6,826 nucleotides of DNA from Candidatus Altimarinota bacterium (GCA_020629095.1 JAHDDZ010000038.1:1-6826); one strand, 5' to 3'; positions 1-6,528 are shown, counted from the first letter of the stretch. Translations and numbers: made by a program. Notes: generated by a model from the letters alone, not told the origin.

Positions 1-3
1 TTT

Positions 4-1308
4 TCATCTTCGTCTTGCCAATGAAAACCACGGCGCCTCGCTGTTTGTCAGTGGAAAGTACTCTTGGGCAAGCGTATCAGCATATGGAAATGGAGAATGC
101 GCTGCCGGAAAGAACTCGCCCCACTCGCGCATTTCTTTCATGTGAGCGATGATTTTATCTTTCAGAGCATAGTATTCCTCCTTCGTATATTGCTTATTAA
201 AAATGCAGTATTTCTTTTTTCGCAGCCCGACACAGCCAAAACAGTCAGTGCACCCAAAACACAATTCACAATACCACAGGTCGCTGCTGTCAAAAACATA
301 AAGGCAAAAGTTGCAGCTGTATGTGTTGATCGTGCCAAGCGTTTCATAGCACAACTCCGACTTCACATAGTGGTTTGAGCAGTCCATCAGGTCTTTTACC
401 CCCACACCCACTTGCACATGCTTGCAGTCCTCCCCTTTGTTAATGTCATAGCAGTCAGTGCACGCTTTTGCATTGCTAATGAAGTCTCCGCTGCACGCCT
501 CACTGTTCATGATATTTGCATATTTATACACCCGCTCTTTTCGCATTTCAGCAAAAAGCTCATGTGCTTTTTCTAGGTGCTCGGGGGTACTCAGAACCTG
601 CTCAACTCGTTTTTCATATTCTTCTTTTGTCAGCGGATTATTCATAAAATGATACTGCTTTCCAACTAAATTTGTACAGAGAAAACAGTTTTGGCATGAC
701 CGTACATTATCACAAAAAAAGCATTCAGCGGCATTTTGGCTATAATACACCCACTTACAATCATAGCAGTTTTCAAGTTGAAATCCTTCATAGATCAACT
801 GGCTGTCATAAATATAGGCACTATCATACACATCAGAGGAGTTTTGCAGCAGCTTACCATACATACAATCTTCGCAGTACTCTGAGCTATTTATCAGGTA
901 GCAATTACGACAATACCCGGTTCCAGAGGTGTAATCTGAGTTTTCGTTTTGAACCGTGACCACATTTGTCCGTGGGGTTGAAACCGAAAGCACATGAAAC
1001 TGGTCAAAAAACGGCTGAGTAAAATCAAAATCTTGGCCAGATTCCATTGCGTCCCAATCATCACTCCACCATTCCTCTTGCGTATACACCAGCACATTTG
1101 CCTCTGGGCGATAGAGCCCGATGAGGTTTTTGCCCGATTTTGCACTCTTTGAGCGAAACAAGTGCCGCTCGTTTCTGTGGGCGGTTCGTCGTCGCATGCG
1201 CTCATCTGGGCACAGCGTGGGCACTGGAACGCCCATTCTTTCATAAAAAGCCAAATCAAATTCCGTCACTTCAAATTCAGTTCCAGAAGCGGCGCAAGTA
1301 TATTTCAT
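4..1308 (-). CDS. Cys1: Cys-rich two-module protein, probably frameshifted near its 3' end
   Basis: As read, this is a 434-residue paralogue of Cys2; its function is unknown. It has an N-terminal zinc-type module, the W-W-S-D-D-W and F-D-Q-F lead, Cys module A (C136-C211), cap and helical linker, Cys module B (C283-C359), second cap, and the helix K-D-K-I-I-A-H-M-K-E near 383-392. Module A spans exactly 75 residues with all ten Cys in one three-residue phase; vacant phase positions hold mostly G, S, A, V, I or L. Module B shifts phase by one residue between C310 and C320. Two of four putative zinc ligands are lost: H38 is Met and C55 is Ser. The final residues P-W-F-S-L-A-R-R-R match nothing in Cys2, but the +1 frame encodes G-F-H-W-Q-D-E-D-E, matching the linker before the Cys2 C-terminal module. 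The visible TGA at 4-6 is therefore probably not the ancestral end. The start ATG 1308 is 17 bases past the Cys2 stop. Confidence 0.82.
   Translation of the reverse strand: MKYTCAASGTEFEVTEFDLAFYERMGVPVPTLCPDERMRRRTAHRNERHLFRSKSAKSGKNLIGLYRPEANVLVYTQEEWWSDDWDAMESGQDFDFTQPFFDQFHVLSVSTPRTNVVTVQNENSDYTSGTGYCRNCYLINSSEYCEDCMYGKLLQNSSDVYDSAYIYDSQLIYEGFQLENCYDCKWVYYSQNAAECFFCDNVRSCQNCFLCTNLVGKQYHFMNNPLTKEEYEKRVEQVLSTPEHLEKAHELFAEMRKERVYKYANIMNSEACSGDFISNAKACTDCYDINKGEDCKHVQVGVGVKDLMDCSNHYVKSELCYETLGTINTYSCNFCLYVFDSSDLWYCELCFGCTDCFGCVGLRKKKYCIFNKQYTKEEYYALKDKIIAHMKEMREWGEFFPAAHSPFPYADTLAQEYFPLTNSEAPWFSLARRR
24..27 (-). other. Probable frameshift site in Cys1 (run of four A; T on the coding strand)
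   Basis: On the coding strand the bases read TGG TTT TCA TTG in the annotated frame. Dropping one T from the run, or slipping +1 on TTT, gives TGG TTT CAT TGG CAA GAC GAA GAT GAA, which encodes W-F-H-W-Q-D-E-D-E and stays open to the window edge. Cys2 has G-L-R-W-K-D-Q-D-R at the same place. The annotated frame stops at once with TGA (6-4). A mutation, a sequencing or assembly error in a short homopolymer, or programmed +1 slippage could explain this. Confidence 0.7.
132..198. repeat. Near-identical 67-base segment, copy in Cys1
   Basis: This is the partner of 1787-1853 in Cys2 (63 of 67 bases identical, longest exact run 29 bases at 146-174). The differences are at 145, 175, 178 and 181. 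Confidence 0.85.
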
Positions 1309-1314
1309 GGTTGC

Positions 1315-1343
1315 ACTCTACCATACTATTCCAGAGCTTTCAA
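1315..1343 (-). promoter_or_regulatory. Predicted leaderless promoter of Cys1
   Basis: On the minus strand a -35 box TTGAAA (1343-1338, 5 of 6 consensus bases) lies in the last sense codons of Cys2. A 17-base spacer leads to a -10 box TAGAGT (1320-1315, 4 of 6) preceded by TGG, an extended -10 element. The -10 box ends 6 bases before the ATG at 1308, as in front of Cys2. The -10 itself is weak, so the case rests on the combined geometry. Confidence 0.55.
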
Positions 1344-2984
1344 ATATTCCACCTCACACAGCACTTTTTCATTTCTGTCAGGCGCATAGGTTGTCATAAC
1401 TTCTGTGCCAGAAACAGCGCATTTTCGTTTATATAATTGCCGTTGATTCCTTAGTTTTATGCGCTCGATATGCCGCTGATCAGGGTGCTTTTGTGGTACT
1501 GGCAGCCCTGTTTTTTTATAAAACACCAATTCCGCCTTTTGGATTTTATAGTTTTTGCCCGTCACCTTGCACGCCAAAACATCATCGCAAATGGCATCTG
1601 AAACATCTGAAATACTTTCTAGAATGGTCACCGTTTGTGGCTGGTATTCTGTCCGATCTTGGTCTTTCCAACGCAAACCAGCAGCCTGCACCTTGCTTTG
1701 CATCAGCGGATAATACTCTTGCGCGATGGTTTCGTTGTATGCAAAAGGCGAAATTGACATCGGGAAAAACTGCCCCCACTCACCCGTTTCTTTCATGTGG
1801 GCGATGATTTTATCTTTCAGAGCATAGTACTCTTCTTTCGTATATTGCTTATTGAGTATGCAATAACTCCCCTTTTTAAGCCCCACACAGCCAAAGCAGT
1901 CATGGGTAGCGTTAAAACAAAAGTAGCTATAAAACATGTCAGAGACGTTATAGCAGTTCACACAGCCAAATGCGTTGGTCACTTCATATCCGACCGTCAT
2001 GCAGTTGTAGCTCCCCATGACATTATATCCAAAAAAGCTGATATCGAGATTATTATAATTTCGGCCATCAATTGATTTCAAATCTATGCAATTGATGCTA
2101 TCTTGCGTATTAACACAGGTATAGCAGTTTTCGCAGTTTTGGCACTGCATCAAATGGTCTCCGGTGCTGTTTTCGCACATCAGCTGGCGGCTCGCTTTGT
2201 GGGGCTGGGTGGCCTTAAAATCGAGAAAAAACTGAAGTAACTGCGCGTGGGTGTATTGCCCTAGTATGGCACTCACTTTTTCTTCATACTCGTCTTTTGT
2301 TAGCTGTTTATTATTAAAGCAATACTGCTTGTTGCGCATATTTGTGCACCCAAAGCAGTCTTTACACCCAATCAAACTGGCACCAAAAAGGCAGTCGCTG
2401 CAGCCCGTGCAGTCAAATAAATATTGAGAATTATAACATCGTATGCAGTCCATACACTGATAACACAACTCTGAATAGTCTGTGGCAACGCAGTCTACAC
2501 AGTCTGTGCAGCTGTTAACGTAACTGCAATAGAGACAATCTCGATCATTATCTGCATTAAACGTCCAATAGCAGTTTTTGAGGTTCGCAGCTGCATTGCA
2601 ATAGCCTGAGTTTTCCATCGTGCTCAGCTCGACTTCGAGCTGCGGGTGGGGCGTGGCATAAAGCACCTCGCGGAACTGATCAAAAAACGGCCGAGTAAAA
2701 TCGTAGTCAATTCCATAGTCGCGCGTGTCCCATTTGTCACTCCACCAATAATCATTATGGTATGCCTTCACTTTGCTTTCTGGACTATACATAGTCAATA
2801 TTCGCTTGCCCGTGGCAGCGCATTTCCCCCAATACAGCGATCGCTCATTTCGAAAAATAAACCGCTGGCGGTGCCGTTCCTCTGGACACATTGTGGGCAT
2901 GGGAACACCTAGTTTACTACGCATATCCTGCTCGGCTTCGCTGATAGTAAAGCTCTTTCCAGTCGCAGTGCAGGTCTGTTTCAT
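1326..2984 (-). CDS. Cys2: Cys-rich two-module protein with zinc-type modules at both ends
   Basis: This 552-residue protein is the most complete family member in the window; its function is unknown. In order it has an N-terminal zinc-type module with C5, C33, H38 and C55, an acidic-aromatic lead (W-W-S-D-K-W, then F-D-Q-F near 101), Cys module A (C138-C213, 16 Cys all in one three-residue phase), a cap and helical linker, a degenerate module B (C284-C366), a second cap, a helix K-D-K-I-I-A-H-M-K-E near 390-399, a linker with G-L-R-W-K-D, and a C-terminal zinc-type module with C472, H500, H505 and C522. Module B has lost many Cys between about 300 and 340, replaced by Asn, Tyr, Gly and Ser, and spans 82 residues rather than 75. 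There is no signal peptide or membrane helix. The start ATG 2984 is fixed by the -10 box 6 bases upstream. The stop TAG lies 17 bases before Cys1. From memory, such proteins in Patescibacteria are sometimes labelled CaiB/BaiF; nothing here supports CoA-transferase activity. Confidence 0.87.
   Translation of the reverse strand: MKQTCTATGKSFTISEAEQDMRSKLGVPMPTMCPEERHRQRFIFRNERSLYWGKCAATGKRILTMYSPESKVKAYHNDYWWSDKWDTRDYGIDYDFTRPFFDQFREVLYATPHPQLEVELSTMENSGYCNAAANLKNCYWTFNADNDRDCLYCSYVNSCTDCVDCVATDYSELCYQCMDCIRCYNSQYLFDCTGCSDCLFGASLIGCKDCFGCTNMRNKQYCFNNKQLTKDEYEEKVSAILGQYTHAQLLQFFLDFKATQPHKASRQLMCENSTGDHLMQCQNCENCYTCVNTQDSINCIDLKSIDGRNYNNLDISFFGYNVMGSYNCMTVGYEVTNAFGCVNCYNVSDMFYSYFCFNATHDCFGCVGLKKGSYCILNKQYTKEEYYALKDKIIAHMKETGEWGQFFPMSISPFAYNETIAQEYYPLMQSKVQAAGLRWKDQDRTEYQPQTVTILESISDVSDAICDDVLACKVTGKNYKIQKAELVFYKKTGLPVPQKHPDQRHIERIKLRNQRQLYKRKCAVSGTEVMTTYAPDRNEKVLCEVEYLKALE
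1787..1853. repeat. Near-identical 67-base segment, copy in Cys2
   Basis: This segment matches 132-198 in Cys1 at 63 of 67 bases, in the same orientation and offset by exactly 1655 bases. It includes an exact 29-base match (1801-1829 with 146-174). The four differences leave the encoded peptide unchanged. It encodes the helix after the second cap. Flanking parts of the two genes have diverged much further, which suggests gene conversion or a recent local exchange. Confidence 0.85.
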
Positions 2985-2990
2985 GCCTAA

Positions 2991-3020
2991 ATTGTACCAT
3001 AAATAGGCCTAATTGGTCTA
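2991..3020 (-). promoter_or_regulatory. Predicted leaderless promoter of Cys2, overlapping the Cys3 stop
   Basis: On the minus strand a -10 box TACAAT (2996-2991, 5 of 6 consensus bases) is preceded by TGG, an extended -10 element. A -35-like TAGACC (3020-3015, 4 of 6) lies 18 bases upstream, and its first three bases are the TAG stop of Cys3. The -10 box ends 6 bases before the ATG at 2984. The AGG in the gap is only one base from ATG, too close to act as a Shine-Dalgarno site. Confidence 0.65.
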
Positions 3021-4286
3021 CCCTATCTGTTCCCAGAAATGCTTTTGGCTATAAACTTTATAAGGCGCATTTTCGGGTATTGTACTCAGCATAGACTCTC
3101 CGCTAAAGTCGCATTTTCGCTTGTAGAGCGTACGCTCATTTCGCAATGCCATGCGCTGCTTGTGCCGATATGCCGGACAATGGACTGGTAGCGGTAGCCC
3201 TTTTCGCTCATAGAACTTTAGCTCTTGATCCGTAATTAGGAATTCTTTACCGGTAGCGATGCATGTGTGAATAGTCTTGCCCATGTCTGGAATGGTTATG
3301 TGATCTGGAACAGTATTACTAATGGCTGGGTCTTCTTCCTTTGCAAACCGATGGCGTTCATATTCTGTTCCAAAGTAAATATCAAGGTTGTAATGCCCCG
3401 CAGCTACTAATTCATCTGTGGCCTTTCGTACCTTCAGGGCGTACTCATCTGGAGTGCATGACTGGTTCAAAAAGTGATACTGCTTGTGCTGCATATAAAC
3501 ACATCCAAAACAGTTCTTTAGACTTTTACTATAGGCACAAAACTGGCTATCAGTGCACAAGTCTGTGTGCAGCAAAAAATCACTATTATAGTTCAATGGG
3601 GCCTGCACGCAGTTGCTGCACATCTCTGCTTCAAAGCAAACAGTCATGTCAACACAGTCTGTGTTTCCGTTGCATTCTATGTTATAGAGGCAGTCTTCGC
3701 ATGCAAATGCCTCAAAACACTGATAGCAGTTTTTGCTCTGGCTCATAGAGTCCCCCACGCAGTCCTCGCACTGCACCAAATGCAGGTTAAGCCGCGGTGC
3801 TGTTTTTTGCAATTCTTCAATCTTTTGACGGATTATTTCTTGTGCTTTTGGGCTTGTCTGATCCAACTCACCAACCAGTTTTTTATAGTCCTCTGGGCGG
3901 TACTGTTGATTAAAGATACAGTACTTTGCGCGGCGCAGGCCAATACACCCAAAGCAGTGCTCACAATTGTAACAGTCGGTGCAATACTGGCACTGGACAC
4001 AGTGCGCACAATGCTGGCTGTGGTTGCAGTCGTAACACCCTACGCAATCGCTGCAGTTCAAGCACCACTGGCAGTCTACACAAAATGTAATATCGCTGCA
4101 GCTCGTGCACTTGCGACTATATCGGGCATAATACACATCTTCGCAATAAAACGTACAAAAACTATAATAGCAGTTTTTTGACTTCACGGCAGTATCAGCA
4201 TAGGTGCTATTCTCACTCTGCACCTGCTTCACGTTGTACCGTGGCTGATCGAGTAGCAGCTGCCGAAAATCTTCTACGAAGCTCAT
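3018..4286 (-). CDS. Cys3: Cys-rich two-module protein with a C-terminal zinc-type module
   Basis: The function is unknown. With start ATG 4286 the protein has 422 residues: M-S-F-V-E-D-F, a short lead, Cys module A (C39-C114), a cap containing C-F-G-C-I-G-L and Y-C-I-F-N, a charged helical linker (about 130-168), Cys module B (C187-C262), a second cap, and a C-terminal zinc-type module with C342, C370, H375 and C392. In module A, 19 of 20 Cys lie in one phase of a three-residue period; in module B all 13 do, and both span exactly 75 residues. There is no signal peptide or membrane segment. It lacks the N-terminal zinc-type module of Cys1 and Cys2. Because the promoter abuts the ATG, this looks like a real start rather than a truncation. 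An in-frame ATG at 4295 would add three residues. The stop is TAG. Metal-thiolate binding or redox buffering would fit, but neither is shown. Confidence 0.85.
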   Translation of the reverse strand: MSFVEDFRQLLLDQPRYNVKQVQSENSTYADTAVKSKNCYYSFCTFYCEDVYYARYSRKCTSCSDITFCVDCQWCLNCSDCVGCYDCNHSQHCAHCVQCQYCTDCYNCEHCFGCIGLRRAKYCIFNQQYRPEDYKKLVGELDQTSPKAQEIIRQKIEELQKTAPRLNLHLVQCEDCVGDSMSQSKNCYQCFEAFACEDCLYNIECNGNTDCVDMTVCFEAEMCSNCVQAPLNYNSDFLLHTDLCTDSQFCAYSKSLKNCFGCVYMQHKQYHFLNQSCTPDEYALKVRKATDELVAAGHYNLDIYFGTEYERHRFAKEEDPAISNTVPDHITIPDMGKTIHTCIATGKEFLITDQELKFYERKGLPLPVHCPAYRHKQRMALRNERTLYKRKCDFSGESMLSTIPENAPYKVYSQKHFWEQIG

Positions 4287-4293
4287 CAACACC

Positions 4294-4322
4294 ATTATAC
4301 ATTTATATCAGCGGCTCGTCAA
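4294..4322 (-). promoter_or_regulatory. Predicted strong leaderless promoter of Cys3
   Basis: On the minus strand a -35 box TTGACG (4322-4317, 5 of 6 consensus bases) is followed by a 17-base spacer and a perfect -10 box TATAAT (4299-4294). The -35 lies inside the last codons of the ATPase gene. The -10 box ends 7 bases before the ATG at 4286, the same geometry as in front of the ATPase gene. It also overlaps the upstream in-frame ATG at 4295-4293, which therefore cannot be in a transcript made from this promoter. This is the best promoter match in the window. Confidence 0.75.
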
Positions 4323-6492
4323 AATCCTCCCCCACGTCCGTTTGCCACTTGCCCTCCTCCCATTGCTGAAGGATTTCCATGACCTCCTTTTTCGGTCTTG
4401 CAAAGTGCTTTCGGCTGCTTTCTATGCACGCTTTTGCGTGGTTCTCTGGTGGCATATGCATATCTAGCGTACGCGCAGAAAATGCCTCAGTCAGCTCCCC
4501 TTTTATGCTCATTTTGGTATATAACTCCCGCACCCCCAGATTGATGATATCTCTCGCGGCAAACCGCGGAGAGAACTCCTTTTCAAGGATTTCAGCGTCC
4601 TCTCCCCCGACCCGAAAACTCACAATCGACCCCACATTTCCAAAAACTGTCTTCCGAATATTATCACTCAACTGCCCCAAAAACTGATGGGCAATCGTCA
4701 AGTTTAGGCGATACTTCCGCGCCTCGCTGAGGATTTCATCAAACGTGTCCGTCGCAAAGTTTTGGAACTCATCGACATAAAAATAAAAATCCTCGCGCTG
4801 CTCTTCTGACGTGTCAGCACGACTCATCGCGGCCTGGTACACCTTTGTCACGATCATCGCCCCCAGCAGCGCGGCGTTCTCCTCGCCCAAAATCCCCTTC
4901 GAGACCTTTACTAAAAAGATCTTTTTGTTGTCCATAAAGTCCCGAATGTCGAGTTTATTATCGGGTTGCCCAACAATATTTCGTATCATATTTGTACTCA
5001 CGAATTGCCCCACCTTGTTGAGCAAAGGCGTTATCGCCTCATTGTCAAACTTCTCTCTCCAGCCCGCAAACTCATTTACCCAGAAGTTTTTCACCACATT
5101 GTCTTCAATATTTCGCACAATTTCTTGCCGATAATTCTTATCCGTCAGCATCTTCATAATGCTCAAAATGGTCGTGCCAGGTGTGTCTAAAAGTGCAAGT
5201 GTGGTATACCGCAAAACGTGCTCCAGACGCGGGCTCCAACCAGCTCCAAACAGCTTTTTAAAGATCTCTATAAACCCAATCGTCACACGGATTTTCAGCT
5301 CTGGCTGCACGTTTTCAATCGGGTTAAAGCAGATCGGAAAGTCAAGATCGGCCGGATCAAAAACAATCACGTCCTTAATTCGCTCCTTTGGAATCATCTG
5401 CAAAATGTTATCAACCAAGTCACCATGAGGGTCGAGCACCCCAACTCCCTTACCTGCGTTGATGTCATTTTGTATGAGCAACTCAAGGAGTTTTGACTTC
5501 CCAGAACCGCTCTTTCCGACCGTATACAGATGCCGCCGCCGGTCGCTGCGATGGATACCAAACGGAATTTTTTGCCCATGAAAGTTCGTCTCGGCGAAGA
5601 ACGAAATCATGGGGTCAGTTTTGTCGGTCGGCAGTGTCACTGGCGGCTCGCCCTTGCGGCTGACCACATGGATGATATTTGGCACTTCGTCTTCATTTGG
5701 TAGGTGAAAAAGCGTGCTCAACTCGGTCACATCAAGTCGCATTCCTTTCTCATTTTTTCCTTTCACAAAGCGGTTATACGCTACTTTTCCGGTTGTATTT
5801 TTGCCCGCTTTCAGTTGGTTTAAGTCGAGTGTATTATAGTTTTTGAGCGTACCCACCAACGCCGCCAAGCGCGCCTGGGCACGGGCGGCAGATTCATCTG
5901 ATGTGGCGATCAACCGCAGTGAAACGTCAAAGAGGCGCTGCCCAATTTTGGTTTTCATGGCGTCTGTAAACACGCTGCGCTTCGTCTTTTTGAACCAATA
6001 TTTTGGCCGAAATTTGTGCCGCATTCCGTCCATTTTCAGGCTCCAGTTACGCCGAAAATGGCTACCGCCGCTGTCAGAAACGGGCGTGCACACTACCTGC
6101 AGGCCCATGGTTTCACCGGGGCGCACTTTGCTCATGACCGCCAGAACCCCGCTTAAACTATCTCCTGTAAAAGTGTCATGGGTTTTAATGGGGTACAACC
6201 AGGACCGCAAAGTTTTTACATCTGTAGCGGCTGTGTTTTGATTGGGACTTATCGGCGACTGCTTTTGCAAAAACATCTCGCACTCCGGGAAAACTGCATA
6301 AAGCTGCCCCATAATGATATCCGCTGTGATAGCGTCTGCACTGAAAAAGAACCCAATATTGGCACCTTTTGCTAGCAGTTCAAACCGCATAGTCTTACCC
6401 TGCAGGGTCTGGTGTAGTTGCGTAAAAACCTCCTCAAACGCAGCAGCGGTCTTTGTGTTACTCGGGGGAATTTTAACAAGATAGCTGAGCAT
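4303..6492 (-). CDS. Soluble VirD4/TraG-like (HerA-type) P-loop ATPase
   Basis: This is a 729-residue ATPase of the FtsK/HerA superfamily, closest by motif to type IV secretion coupling proteins that move DNA or protein. Residues 1 to about 300 form an N-terminal region that I cannot assign to a named fold. The ATPase core has a Walker A GKSGSGKS (326-333), a D-P-H-G-D motif (354-358), a Walker B ending V-D-E-F-Q (573-577) after hydrophobic residues, a sensor-like A-H-Q-F (601-604) and a candidate arginine finger in S-F-R-V-G-G (R627). The tail is acidic. I see no transmembrane segment, unlike true VirD4, and no relaxase, VirB4 or pilin gene nearby. The start is set at ATG 6492, which fits the -10 box; TTG at 6495 is an in-frame alternative. 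The stop is TAA. DNA pumping or pilus-related export are both possible; the substrate is unknown. The last codons carry the -35 box of the next gene. Confidence 0.88.
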   Translation of the reverse strand: MLSYLVKIPPSNTKTAAAFEEVFTQLHQTLQGKTMRFELLAKGANIGFFFSADAITADIIMGQLYAVFPECEMFLQKQSPISPNQNTAATDVKTLRSWLYPIKTHDTFTGDSLSGVLAVMSKVRPGETMGLQVVCTPVSDSGGSHFRRNWSLKMDGMRHKFRPKYWFKKTKRSVFTDAMKTKIGQRLFDVSLRLIATSDESAARAQARLAALVGTLKNYNTLDLNQLKAGKNTTGKVAYNRFVKGKNEKGMRLDVTELSTLFHLPNEDEVPNIIHVVSRKGEPPVTLPTDKTDPMISFFAETNFHGQKIPFGIHRSDRRRHLYTVGKSGSGKSKLLELLIQNDINAGKGVGVLDPHGDLVDNILQMIPKERIKDVIVFDPADLDFPICFNPIENVQPELKIRVTIGFIEIFKKLFGAGWSPRLEHVLRYTTLALLDTPGTTILSIMKMLTDKNYRQEIVRNIEDNVVKNFWVNEFAGWREKFDNEAITPLLNKVGQFVSTNMIRNIVGQPDNKLDIRDFMDNKKIFLVKVSKGILGEENAALLGAMIVTKVYQAAMSRADTSEEQREDFYFYVDEFQNFATDTFDEILSEARKYRLNLTIAHQFLGQLSDNIRKTVFGNVGSIVSFRVGGEDAEILEKEFSPRFAARDIINLGVRELYTKMSIKGELTEAFSARTLDMHMPPENHAKACIESSRKHFARPKKEVMEILQQWEEGKWQTDVGEDFDEPLI

Positions 6493-6499
6493 CAATTAT

Positions 6500-6528
6500 A
6501 GTATACAGAAAGTGGGGTGTTTCTGCAA
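6500..6528 (-). promoter_or_regulatory. Predicted leaderless promoter of the ATPase gene
   Basis: On the minus strand a -10 box TATACT (6505-6500, 5 of 6 consensus bases) lies 17 bases after a weak -35 candidate TTGCAG (6528-6523, 3 of 6). The -10 box ends 7 bases before the ATG at 6492. Transcription would therefore start at or within a base of the A of ATG, leaving no room for a ribosome binding site, and no Shine-Dalgarno-like purine run is present. The overlapping TATAAT at 6500-6495 would leave only 2 bases before the ATG and a 22-base spacer, so TATACT is preferred. Confidence 0.65.

Noticed and set aside
4..6. Reading TGA as glycine, as in Gracilibacteria and Absconditabacteria, to explain the odd end of Cys1.
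   Set aside because: Continuing through TGA in the annotated frame does not restore family sequence, whereas the +1 frame does. No other gene contains an in-frame TGA.
1326..2984. Annotation of the Cys-rich proteins as CaiB/BaiF family CoA-transferases, a name I recall being attached to such proteins.
   Set aside because: No CoA-transferase motif or fold signature is visible; the proteins are Cys repeats plus small zinc-type modules. The name is probably a propagated error.
232..4172. The regularly spaced tgcagt/acagtc-like words on the plus strand as a DNA repeat or CRISPR array.
   Set aside because: They are codons for repeated Cys-x-x-Cys units; spacing follows the protein pattern and there are no conserved repeats with unique spacers of uniform length.
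3567..4181. A 204-residue open frame on the plus strand, antisense to Cys3, rich in Ala, Val and Leu and resembling a membrane protein.
   Set aside because: It is the reverse-complement shadow of Cys codons (TGC/TGT read as GCA/ACA) in module A and the linker of Cys3. It has no promoter or ribosome binding site and the sense frame has clear paralogues.
6490..6495. TTG at 6495 as the start of the ATPase gene.
   Set aside because: The adjacent in-frame ATG at 6492 is a stronger start and lies at the leaderless distance from the -10 box. The difference is one residue.
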